From positions 430,417 through 494,416 of the forward strand of contig NZ_JAMTCO010000007.1 of NCBI RefSeq assembly GCF_024171925.1: a stretch of 64,000 nt of DNA, written 5' to 3'. The stretch is from Actinokineospora diospyrosa. GTDB lineage: Bacteria; Actinomycetota; Actinomycetes; Mycobacteriales; Pseudonocardiaceae. The translations under genes and the position numbers were made by a program. Position 1 is the stretch's first letter. Each line of letters begins with the position of its first letter. Positions 56,787-64,000 of this stretch are shown here, piece by piece. Under the pieces are notes generated by a model, which was not told where the DNA came from, made no database searches, and saw nothing but the letters and a program-made list of their open reading frames with translations.

Positions 56787-56955
56787 CCGCTGGACACTCG
56801 GAGCCCCCGGTGCCAACCGACTGCCGTCAGGTCCGCCCCAACCCACAGTGCCAGCCCCTGGACCCCCGGACCCGGCGGTGCCAGCCCGCTCCCCGTCAGG
56901 TCCGCCCCAACCCACCAACCCAGCCCCCGACACCCGGAACTCGCTGGTGCCAACC
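56787..56955. repeat. Tandem ~69-bp units (array B, first part)
   Basis: Same unit as array A (3671-3924): a partial unit at 56787, then starts at 56831 and 56900, with the last unit interrupted by the DnaA-box unit. The head gtccgccccaaccca and the middle ctggacactcggag-type blocks are easy to see. Confidence 0.85.
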
Positions 56956-56964
56956 GCCCCACGC

Positions 56965-57074
56965 AAGATCATCTGCCGCAAGAGCCCCCGATATACAGCC
57001 TATTGACGGATCCCGACAGAACCGGGGCAGCGACCAGCAGGGCCTGTGGACAACAAGCCACGTTGTGGACAACC
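56965..57074. repeat. DnaA-box-pair repeat unit 3
   Basis: Same unit as in 4188-4448: aagatcat head, gcccccgatatacagcc centre, and TGTGGACAA at 57045-57053 and 57064-57072 with a 19-bp pitch. Here the unit is embedded in the 69-bp array rather than placed after the long-stem element. Confidence 0.8.
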
Positions 57075-57330
57075 ACCCGTCAGCCCACCCGGCCCAATCC
57101 CCGGACAATCGGGCCCTGCGGTGCCAACCTGCCCCCCGTCAGGTCCGCCCCAGCCCACCCACTCAGCCCCTGGACAGTCGGACCCTGCGGTGCCAGCCCG
57201 CTCCCCGTCAGGTCCGCCCCAACCTACCTACCCAGCGCCTGGACACTCGGACCGGCCGGTGCCATCCCAGCCCGCTCTCGGCTGCCCTGCCAACCCAGCA
57301 CCTGGACAGTCGGACTCGCTGGTGCCAAGT
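57075..57330. repeat. Tandem ~69-bp units (array B, second part)
   Basis: Full units start at 57143 and 57212 (69 bp) and 57282 (70 bp later, partial). The last partial unit leads directly into copy 3 of the long-stem element, exactly as array A leads into copy 1. Confidence 0.85.
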
Positions 57331-57474
57331 GCTCGATGGGGTGGACCTGTTTTGTGTGGGGGGACGGCACCCGTAGCGTCGTTCAGCGGCAGGGCCTGCT
57401 TTTGGGCCCCTGCTTTGCGGTTCTGCCACGGGTGTCGTAGGGGCCCCGCGCAAAACAGGTCCACCGCATCGAGC
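57331..57474. repeat. Long-stem palindromic element, copy 3 (144 bp)
   Basis: Nearly identical to copy 1 (3925-4070), 53 kb away. The outer arms are 57331-57356 and 57449-57474, with one mismatch from a C-to-G change at 57466 and one G-T pair. The inner part (cggcacccgtagcgtcg to ggttctgccacgggtgtcg) is the same as copy 1. It lies between coaX and the methyltransferase gene, both ending here. Confidence 0.85.
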
Positions 57475-57489
57475 TTTTCCGCATTGTCG

Positions 57490-57570
57490 CGGATCGGGCC
57501 CGAGGTTGCCGCCAGGCAACGAGGCGTCCGATCCGGGTGGCCGAGGTTGCCGCCAGGCAACGAGGCCGAC
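57490..57570. repeat. Duplicated GCCGCCAGGC hairpin downstream of copy 3
   Basis: cgaggttgccgccaggcaa occurs twice (hairpins gttgcc-gcca-ggcaac at 57505-57520 and 57546-57561). It is the counterpart of the hairpin at 4094-4121. The second copy ends about 20 bases before the methyltransferase stop. Confidence 0.75.
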
Positions 57571-57580
57571 CGATCCGACC

Positions 57581-58306
57581 CTAAACCCGCACAGCCTTAA
57601 CCCCTGACGTAACAATCGGCCGCTCAAACTCCCCCTGCGACGTCTCCGCCCTCGACCACAAATACGTCCGCAACTTGTCGAACAACGCCACCCGCTCCGC
57701 CTCCTCAATCACCAGCATCCGCGAATGCGTCCCCAAACTGGCCAGCATCGACTCAACCGTCCGCCGCTGCGAATGCCGCCAAGTCTCCCGCGACGCCTCC
57801 CCCAACCGCTCGTGCCGCGGCGTGTGCTCCCCGTGCGGCGCATCCCCGACCAGCTCAGCCAGCCCAGCCACCCACGGCACACTCACGTCGTCGTAATTCC
57901 ACAGCGCCCCGAAGACCCCACCCGGTCGCAACACCCGCGTGATCTCCGTCAACGCCTCAGGCGTGTCGAACCAGTGGAACGCCTGCCCCGTCACCACCAC
58001 GTCGAACGACGCGTCCGGGAACGGGATCTCCTCCGCCGTCCCCTTGCGCGCGTGCACGTCCGGCAGCAAGCGGATGAGTTCCGCGCGCATCAGGTCATCC
58101 GGCTCGACCGCCGTGACCTCCAGGCCGAACTCCAGCAGCGTCTCGGTGAGCTTGCCGGTGCCCGCCGCGAGGTCCAGGACGCGGGTGTGGTCGCCGACCA
58201 CCCACTCGACGGCCTCGTCCGGGTAGCGGGGGCGGTGCCGGGCGTAGGCGACCGCGTTGGTCCCGAAGGACGCGGCCCGCTTGGTGAACGAGTCGGGATC
58301 CTGCAT
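57581..58306 (-). CDS. Class I SAM-dependent methyltransferase
   Basis: 241 residues from ATG 58306; ACCGTA at 58313-58318 reads as TACGGT on the coding strand, 6 nt before the start, so it is probably leaderless. SAM-binding motif [17 protein letters not shown], motif [11 protein letters not shown], and [30 protein letters not shown] are standard for the methyltransferase-11 type. The substrate is unknown. It is divergent from lysS with 73 bases between starts. Confidence 0.88.
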   Translation of the reverse strand: MQDPDSFTKRAASFGTNAVAYARHRPRYPDEAVEWVVGDHTRVLDLAAGTGKLTETLLEFGLEVTAVEPDDLMRAELIRLLPDVHARKGTAEEIPFPDASFDVVVTGQAFHWFDTPEALTEITRVLRPGGVFGALWNYDDVSVPWVAGLAELVGDAPHGEHTPRHERLGEASRETWRHSQRRTVESMLASLGTHSRMLVIEEAERVALFDKLRTYLWSRAETSQGEFERPIVTSGVKAVRV

Positions 58307-58342
58307 GGACCAACCGTATCCATGGCGGGTGTGGATACCCGT

Positions 58343-58372
58343 TTGGGTCGTCAACGGTGGTCTCCGTACCCT
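58343..58372 (+). promoter_or_regulatory. Promoter of lysS (leaderless)
   Basis: TTGGGT and TACCCT (58367-58372) are 18 bp apart; GTG 58380 is 7 nt beyond the -10 box. Confidence 0.55.
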
Positions 58373-58379
58373 TCCCTGC

Positions 58380-59888
58380 GTGACCGACGAGCTGCCCACA
58401 GACCCCGCGACCGGCGAAGACCTGCCTGAGCAGATGCGTATCCGCCGCGAGAAGCGCGCGCGGCTGCTGGCCGAGGGCGTCGACCCGTACCCGGTAGAGC
58501 TGCCTCGCACGCATAGCCTCGCCGAGGTCCGCGCCGCCTACCCGGACCTGGCCGCGGACACGGCCACCGGTGACAAGGTGGGTGTCACGGGCCGGGTCAT
58601 GTTCATCCGGAACACGGGCAAGCTCTGCTTCGCGACCCTGCGCGAGGGCGACGGCACCGAGCTGCAGGCCATGCTCAGCCTCAACAACGTCGGCGAGGCC
58701 GCGCTCACCGCCTGGAAGTCCGACGTCGACCTCGGTGACCACGTGTTCATCGCGGGCGAGGTCATCACCTCCCGGCGCGGCGAGCTGTCCGTGCTCGCCG
58801 ACGAGTGGCGGCTGGCGGCCAAGTCGCTGCGCCCGCTGCCGGTCGCGCACAAGGACCTGGCCGAGGAGACCCGGATCCGCCAGCGCTACGTCGACCTGAT
58901 CCTGCGCCCGCGCGCCCGCGACACCGTGCGCAGCCGGGCCGCGGTGGTCCGGTCGCTGCGGGAGAGCTTCCACAACCGCGGCTTCATCGAGGTCGAGACC
59001 CCGATGCTGCAGACCATGCACGGCGGCGCGACGGCCCGGCCGTTCGTCACCAAGTCCAACGCGATGGACATGGACCTGTTCCTGCGCATCGCCCCGGAGC
59101 TCTACCTCAAGCGCTGCGTGGTCGGCGGCCTGGAGAAGGTCTTCGAGATCAACCGCAACTTCCGCAACGAGGGCAGCGACTCCTCGCACTCGCCGGAGTT
59201 CGCGATGCTGGAGTACTACGAGGCCTACGCGACCTACGACAGCAACGCGGTGATGACCAGGCAGCTGATCCAGGAGGCCGCCGACGCGGTCTTCGGCAGC
59301 CAGGTCGTCACCCTCGCCGACGGCACCGAGTACGACCTGTCCGGCGAGTGGACCACGCTGACCATGTACGAGTCGCTGTCCACCGCGCTCGGCACCGAGA
59401 TCACCCCCGACACCCCCGCTGACCTGCTGCGCAAGCACGCCGCGGGCCTCGAGCTCGACGTCGACCCGAAGTACGGGCACGGCAAGCTCGTCGAGGAGCT
59501 GTGGGAGCACCTGGTGGGGGATCACCTGCACGCGCCGACGTTCGTGCGCGATTTCCCGGTGGAGACCTCGCCGCTGACCCGCCAGCACCGCAGCAGGCCG
59601 GGCGTCGCGGAAAAGTGGGATCTCTACGTGCGCGGATTCGAGCTGGCCACCGGCTACTCCGAACTGGTGGACCCGGTGGTGGAACGGGAACGGCTCGAGG
59701 ATCAGTCGCGACTGGGCGCCGCCGGTGATGACGAGGCCATGCGCCTCGATGAGGACTTTCTGCGTGCGCTGGAGTACGGAATGCCACCGTCGGGCGGGGT
59801 GGGAATGGGTGTTGATCGGCTGTTGATGGCCCTCACCGGTCTCGGCATCCGGGAGACGATCCTGTTCCCCCTGGTCCGCCCGGAATGA
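58380..59888 (+). CDS. lysS: Lysyl-tRNA synthetase (class II)
   Basis: 502 residues from GTG 58380, supported by a leaderless promoter. OB-fold anticodon domain (~60-165), then class II motif 1 ([12 protein letters not shown]), motif 2 ([30 protein letters not shown]) and motif 3 ([15 protein letters not shown]). Charges tRNA-Lys with lysine. It stands between the CoA operon and lsr2 as in mycobacteria. Confidence 0.97.
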   Translation: MTDELPTDPATGEDLPEQMRIRREKRARLLAEGVDPYPVELPRTHSLAEVRAAYPDLAADTATGDKVGVTGRVMFIRNTGKLCFATLREGDGTELQAMLSLNNVGEAALTAWKSDVDLGDHVFIAGEVITSRRGELSVLADEWRLAAKSLRPLPVAHKDLAEETRIRQRYVDLILRPRARDTVRSRAAVVRSLRESFHNRGFIEVETPMLQTMHGGATARPFVTKSNAMDMDLFLRIAPELYLKRCVVGGLEKVFEINRNFRNEGSDSSHSPEFAMLEYYEAYATYDSNAVMTRQLIQEAADAVFGSQVVTLADGTEYDLSGEWTTLTMYESLSTALGTEITPDTPADLLRKHAAGLELDVDPKYGHGKLVEELWEHLVGDHLHAPTFVRDFPVETSPLTRQHRSRPGVAEKWDLYVRGFELATGYSELVDPVVERERLEDQSRLGAAGDDEAMRLDEDFLRALEYGMPPSGGVGMGVDRLLMALTGLGIRETILFPLVRPE

Positions 59889-60073
59889 CCCGTTCGGGTA
59901 TCAGGCACTAACGCAATCCGCTGGATTTGCGCTAGCCTGCCGGTGGCAAGTATTTCTCCCAGTTGCCGTTGCTCACCGACGAGCCAGTTCACTTGGCGAC
60001 GGGTTGTGCACCACGCGTTATGCGCGGGTCCGACCAGCGGGGGAGCGGGCAGTTCCACGCCGGAGGAGGCGCG

Positions 60074-60406
60074 ATGGCGCAGAGGGTCACGGTTTCGCTG
60101 GTTGACGACCTCGATGGTTCGGAGGCCGAGGAGACCGTAGAGTTCGGGCTGGATGGCGCCGCTTACCAGATCGATCTCTCCACCGACAACGCCGAGAAGT
60201 TGCGCGACATACTCGCCGACTTCCTCGAGCACGCGCGCCGTTCCGGGGGGCGCAAGCGCCCACCCGGTCGCGCGCCGCGAACGGCGACAGCCGACCGCGA
60301 GCAGAACCAGGCGATTCGCGAGTGGGCGCGCAAGCAGGGGATGAAGGTCTCCGACCGCGGCCGAATCCCGACCGAGGTTCTGGACGCGTACAACGAGCAG
60401 GCGTGA
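60074..60406 (+). CDS. lsr2: Lsr2 nucleoid-associated protein
   Basis: 110 residues from ATG 60074 with GGAGGAGG four bases upstream. N-terminal dimerisation domain ([36 protein letters not shown]) and C-terminal AT-hook-like DNA-binding domain ([26 protein letters not shown]), joined by a basic linker. It bridges DNA and silences AT-rich, acquired sequence (H-NS-like). A very strong terminator follows. Confidence 0.97.
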   Translation: MAQRVTVSLVDDLDGSEAEETVEFGLDGAAYQIDLSTDNAEKLRDILADFLEHARRSGGRKRPPGRAPRTATADREQNQAIREWARKQGMKVSDRGRIPTEVLDAYNEQA

Positions 60407-60424
60407 GCAGCACCACCCAGGCAT

Positions 60425-60460
60425 AAGAGGCTGCCGCCCGGTTTGGGGCGGCAGCCTCTT
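60425..60460 (+). terminator. Terminator after lsr2
   Basis: aagaggctgccgccc pairs perfectly with gggcggcagcctctt around ggtttg. Confidence 0.92.
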
Positions 60461-60575
60461 GCGCTTTCAGTCGTACTTTGTTAACGCATTCGGGCTGGCC
60501 GTTCTGGTGATTCCCAGAGTGATCCGGTGGATACCGCACCGGGAATCACCAGAATTCACTGGAGATCACCTTTGG

Positions 60576-61409
60576 TTACCGCGCGGGTTCGGTTTTGCGA
60601 CCGAGGCGGGGGCAGGACGCGCAGGTGCCCTGGCCCTCGGCGAGCAGGTAGTGGAAACAGCAGCTCTCCCGCCGCCGCGCCCACTCCCCGGTCGGCTGCG
60701 GGCGCAGGGTGGAGCCGGAGGTGAACGGCGCGGGCCCGTCCCCGAGCACCAGGGCGGCGTCGAGCACGCCCTCGGTCTCCGTGCCGCCGTAGCGGCCCGC
60801 GAGCCACAGGGAGCTGTCCAGCACGTCGGTGGCCGCCGCCCACAGCATCCGCTTGCCCAGCCGCACCTGGGGCCCGTAGACCTCCACGAACCGGGCGGCG
60901 TGCGCGGCGAAGCGACCCCGCAGCAACGCGGCCAGCGCGTGCTCGTCGGGCACCACTGTGGCCTCCGGCACACCTGCCGCCGGGTCGTCGGGCAGGCAGA
61001 CGAACCGGGGGGACAGCACGGCGATCGCGTCCGGGTGCGGCCGCGGCTCGGCCATCCGGAAGGCCAGGTCAGCGGGGCGCAGCGAGGGGATGCGGCGCTC
61101 GTGGTGGAACAACAGGCCCGCGAGGTACCCGGGGACCCACAGGTACCAAGTCATCACGTAGCCGGCTGTGGTCCGATCGGGGGAATCCGAGTACTTGTCC
61201 CGCAGCCACCCGGCCAGGCCGTCGCGCCACTGGTCGAAGGCGCCCGGGGTGCGCAGGAACTCGTCGCAGCCGACCCACCGATCGGGTCCTTCCGGCAGAC
61301 CGAACCGCAGCTGCGCGCGCGACTGCCGCGGATTAACCCGGGCGAGTGACTCCGCCAGGTGGGCGTGCTGTCCGCGCGCCGCAACGGCGGTCCGGTAGCC
61401 CGCGGTCAT
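60576..61409 (-). CDS. FhuF-like (2Fe-2S) ferric siderophore reductase
   Basis: 277 residues from ATG 61409 (the frame opens at 61439). The middle resembles IucA/IucC- and FhuF-like proteins (YVMTWYLWVPGYLAGLLFHHERRIP), and the C-terminus has the CC...C..C cluster of FhuF-type reductases: RRESCCFHYLLAEGQGTCASCP. It should release iron from siderophores by reducing Fe(III). A DtxR/IdeR-like site is ~80-100 bases upstream, which supports iron control. No siderophore gene is adjacent. Confidence 0.85.
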   Translation of the reverse strand: MTAGYRTAVAARGQHAHLAESLARVNPRQSRAQLRFGLPEGPDRWVGCDEFLRTPGAFDQWRDGLAGWLRDKYSDSPDRTTAGYVMTWYLWVPGYLAGLLFHHERRIPSLRPADLAFRMAEPRPHPDAIAVLSPRFVCLPDDPAAGVPEATVVPDEHALAALLRGRFAAHAARFVEVYGPQVRLGKRMLWAAATDVLDSSLWLAGRYGGTETEGVLDAALVLGDGPAPFTSGSTLRPQPTGEWARRRESCCFHYLLAEGQGTCASCPRLGRKTEPAR

Positions 61410-61488
61410 CGCGCACTTCCCGGGCCGGATTCCGCCCAACGGAGGCTCAGGTTGCTCCGCACGGTCCCCTCCTTCCTGGGCCTTCCGC

Positions 61489-61511
61489 TAGGTGAGGCAT
61501 GCCTTACCTTA
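61489..61511. promoter_or_regulatory. DtxR/IdeR-like iron box
   Basis: taggtgaggcatgcctta with following cctta: the core aggt-g-aggcatgcct-t-acct is a 20-bp palindrome with one mismatch. TGAGGCATGCCTTACCTTA agrees with the IdeR consensus at 12 of 19 positions by my count. It lies upstream of the FhuF-like gene. Confidence 0.55.
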
Positions 61512-61781
61512 CCCGGTCCGACCGGGTCGTGGTCATCTCCTGACAAGAAGCTGCCCGGCCTGGGCAGGTACCTCTGTTCGCGCTGAGCGGACACGCCACG
61601 CCTTGCGGAATCTCCCCACGTACCCGCACGTTGGACAGACGAGAAGGGATCGGCAGAGCTGGGCACCGGCCGCGAGTGGCACTGAAGGCCGGGGTCGGGC
61701 CTACTACAGTGGTCTCACGGTGCTGACTCCACGTGCAGGACGTGGACAAGGGCCGCCGGCGCAGCTGTCAGGGAGTGGCGA

Positions 61782-64000
61782 ATGTTCGAGAGGTTCACCG
61801 ACCGCGCGAGGCGGGTGGTCGTTCTGGCTCAGGAAGAGGCCAGGATGCTTAACCACAATTACATCGGCACTGAGCACATTTTGCTTGGGTTGATCCACGA
61901 GGGTGAGGGTGTCGCGGCGAAGGCTCTCGAGTCGCTGGGCATCGCGTTGGAGGGTGTGCGTCAGCAGGTCGAGGAGATCATCGGTCAGGGTCAGCACGCG
62001 CCGTCGGGGCATATTCCGTTCACGCCGCGGGCGAAGAAGGTTTTGGAGTTGTCGCTGCGTGAGGCGTTGCAGTTGGGGCACAACTACATCGGGACCGAGC
62101 ACATCCTGTTGGGGTTGATTCGTGAGGGCGAGGGGGTCGCCGCCCAGGTCCTGGTGAAGCTCGGGGCTGATTTGAATCGTGTGCGTCAGCAGGTCCTGCA
62201 GCTGCTGTCGGGGTATTCGCAGGGTGGTAAGGAGTCCACGGAGACGGGTGGGCGGGGTGAGGGGACGCCGTCGTCGTCGTTGGTGTTGGACCAGTTCGGT
62301 CGGAACCTGACCGCGTCGGCGCGTGAGGGCAAGCTGGATCCGGTGATCGGGCGGACGAAGGAGATCGAGCGGGTGATGCAGGTGCTGTCGCGGCGCACCA
62401 AGAACAATCCCGTGTTGATCGGCGAGCCCGGTGTGGGCAAGACCGCGGTGGTCGAGGGTCTGGCGCAGATGGTGGTCAAGGGGGAGGTGCCGGAGACGCT
62501 GAAGGACAAGCAGCTCTACACCCTCGACCTCGGGTCCCTGGTCGCCGGGTCCCGCTACCGCGGTGACTTTGAGGAGCGGTTGAAGAAGGTCCTCAAGGAG
62601 ATCAAGACCCGCGGTGACATCATCCTGTTCATCGACGAGATCCACACGTTGGTGGGTGCGGGTGCGGCGGAGGGCGCGATCGACGCCGCCTCCATTCTGA
62701 AGCCGATGTTGGCGCGGGGTGAGTTGCAGACCATCGGCGCGACCACGTTGGACGAGTACCGCAAGTACGTGGAGAAGGACCCCGCCCTGGAGCGCCGGTT
62801 CCAGCCGATCCAGGTGGGTGAGCCGTCGCTGGAGCACACGATCGAGATCCTCAAGGGTCTGCGCGACCGCTACGAGGCGCATCACCGGGTGACGATCACC
62901 GACGCCGCCCTGGTCGCGGCCGCCACCCTGGCGGATCGTTACATCAACGACCGGTTCCTGCCGGACAAGGCGATCGACCTGATCGACGAGGCCGGCGCGC
63001 GGATGCGGATCCGCCGGATGACGGCGCCGCCGGATCTGCGGGAGTTCGACGAGAAGATCGCCGATGTGCGTCGGGAGAAGGAATCGGCGATCGACGCCCA
63101 GGACTTCGAACGCGCCGCGAAGCTGCGCGACAACGAAAAGCAACTCCTCAGCCAGAAGGCGGAGCGGGAGAAGCAGTGGAAGGACGGCGACCTCGATGTG
63201 GTCGCCGAGGTCGACGACGAGCAGATCGCCGAGGTCCTCGCCAACTGGACCGGGATCCCCGTCTTCAAGCTGACCGAAGAGGAGACCTCCCGGCTGCTGC
63301 GCATGGAGGACGAGCTCCACAAGCGGATCATCGGCCAGGAGGACGCCGTCAAGGCCGTCTCCCAGGCCATCCGCCGCACCCGGGCGGGGTTGAAGGACCC
63401 GAAGCGCCCGTCGGGGTCGTTCATTTTCGCGGGGCCCTCGGGTGTGGGTAAGACGGAGTTGTCGAAGGCGCTGGCGAACTTCCTGTTCGGCGAGGACGAC
63501 GCCCTGATCCAGATCGACATGGGCGAGTTCCACGACCGCTACACCGCCTCCCGCCTCTTCGGCGCACCCCCCGGCTACGTCGGCTACGAAGAGGGCGGGC
63601 AGCTGACGGAGAAGGTCCGCCGCAAGCCGTTCAGTGTGGTGTTGTTCGACGAGATCGAGAAGGCCCACCAGGAGGTCTACAACACCCTCCTGCAAGTCCT
63701 CGAAGACGGCCGGCTGACCGATGGGCAGGGGCGGACGGTGGACTTCAAGAACACCGTCATCATCTTCACCTCCAACCTCGGCACCCAGGACATCTCCAAA
63801 GCCGTCGGCCTCGGCTTCACCTCCGGCACCGACACCGGGTCGAACTATGAGCGGATGAAGAACAAGGTCAACGACGAGCTGAAGAAACACTTCCGCCCCG
63901 AGTTCCTCAACCGCATCGACGACATCATCGTCTTCCACCAACTCAACGAACAACAGATCATCACCATGGTCGACCTGATGATCGCCCGCGTCGAAACCCA
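61782..64000 (+). CDS. clpC: ClpC ATPase (3' end outside window)
   Basis: The first ~739 residues are present, from ATG 61782 with GGGAG six bases upstream; the frame is open to the end of the window. Clp N-domain with two repeats ([30 protein letters not shown]), first AAA+ with GEPGVGKT (214-221), the UVR-like middle domain around [33 protein letters not shown], and the second AAA+ with GPSGVGKT (551-558), [25 protein letters not shown]. It unfolds proteins for ClpP. Codon use alternates between stretches rich in G/T-ending codons (about 61900-62500) and C-ending ones. Confidence 0.97.
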   Translation, partial: MFERFTDRARRVVVLAQEEARMLNHNYIGTEHILLGLIHEGEGVAAKALESLGIALEGVRQQVEEIIGQGQHAPSGHIPFTPRAKKVLELSLREALQLGHNYIGTEHILLGLIREGEGVAAQVLVKLGADLNRVRQQVLQLLSGYSQGGKESTETGGRGEGTPSSSLVLDQFGRNLTASAREGKLDPVIGRTKEIERVMQVLSRRTKNNPVLIGEPGVGKTAVVEGLAQMVVKGEVPETLKDKQLYTLDLGSLVAGSRYRGDFEERLKKVLKEIKTRGDIILFIDEIHTLVGAGAAEGAIDAASILKPMLARGELQTIGATTLDEYRKYVEKDPALERRFQPIQVGEPSLEHTIEILKGLRDRYEAHHRVTITDAALVAAATLADRYINDRFLPDKAIDLIDEAGARMRIRRMTAPPDLREFDEKIADVRREKESAIDAQDFERAAKLRDNEKQLLSQKAEREKQWKDGDLDVVAEVDDEQIAEVLANWTGIPVFKLTEEETSRLLRMEDELHKRIIGQEDAVKAVSQAIRRTRAGLKDPKRPSGSFIFAGPSGVGKTELSKALANFLFGEDDALIQIDMGEFHDRYTASRLFGAPPGYVGYEEGGQLTEKVRRKPFSVVLFDEIEKAHQEVYNTLLQVLEDGRLTDGQGRTVDFKNTVIIFTSNLGTQDISKAVGLGFTSGTDTGSNYERMKNKVNDELKKHFRPEFLNRIDDIIVFHQLNEQQIITMVDLMIARVET

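Overview
The window is chromosomal DNA of a high-GC filamentous actinomycete, most likely a member of the Pseudonocardiales. The evidence is a G/C-ending codon bias, many GTG starts and ATGA/GTGA gene overlaps, a Lsr2 gene, F420-linked families, an MFS-thymidylate-kinase fusion, and a gene order close to two blocks I recall from the Mycobacterium tuberculosis chromosome (tad genes/helicase/topA/holB, and ppa/dacB/tilS/hpt/ftsH/fol/pan/lysS/lsr2/clpC).

Layout. 1-2012 is the 3' half of a Tad (tight adherence) pilus/secretion operon: TadB end, TadC, a DUF4244 pilin-like peptide and two TadE-like pseudopilins. A small primase-polymerase-like protein follows (2325-2957). A repeat-filled convergent gap (2958-4460) separates it from the helicase that typically accompanies these tad genes (4461-6836, minus strand). 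Next come a K+-independent proton-pumping pyrophosphatase, two paralogous lipoproteins, a conserved hypothetical protein, DNA topoisomerase I, an MFS transporter fused to a degenerate thymidylate kinase, DNA polymerase III delta', a surface protein and tRNA-Thr(CGT). 19651-38777 is more variable: an FMN-binding oxidase-like protein; a phosphonate locus (phnE, phnC, phnD and an FAD oxidoreductase on the minus strand, divergent from a GntR regulator and a PhnX-type hydrolase); a membrane Ser/Thr kinase with a membrane partner; a Thr-rich surface protein; an F420-type oxidoreductase; gamma-carbonic anhydrase; LysR; a hotdog thioesterase; glyA behind a ZTP riboswitch; a MarR-regulated drug exporter; a secreted dioxygenase-like protein and a SMI1/KNR4 protein. 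38977-64000 is the conserved housekeeping block: pyrophosphatase, PBP4-type carboxypeptidase, zinc protease, tilS, hpt, ftsH, the folate operon (folE-folP-folB-folK), a repeat-bearing membrane protein, PrsW, the pantothenate/CoA operon (DUF2520 protein, panC, panD, coaX), a methyltransferase, lysS, lsr2, an FhuF-like ferric reductase and the start of clpC.

Two things stand out. First, folE is interrupted by a complete 163-residue mini-intein placed exactly before the zinc-binding Cys of the active site. Second, three copies of a roughly 145-bp long-stem element lie 22-31 kb apart, each between the 3' ends of two convergent genes. The copies keep their stems by paired changes and sit next to tandem arrays (about 69 bp or 52 bp per unit). 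Two of the three gaps also hold pairs of DnaA-box-like 9-mers with a fixed 19-bp pitch, and the same 19-bp pair recurs between phnD and phnC. I do not recognise this element family.

Many genes here appear leaderless, with a TANNNT -10 box 6-8 nt before the start codon. Gene starts were chosen with that in mind.
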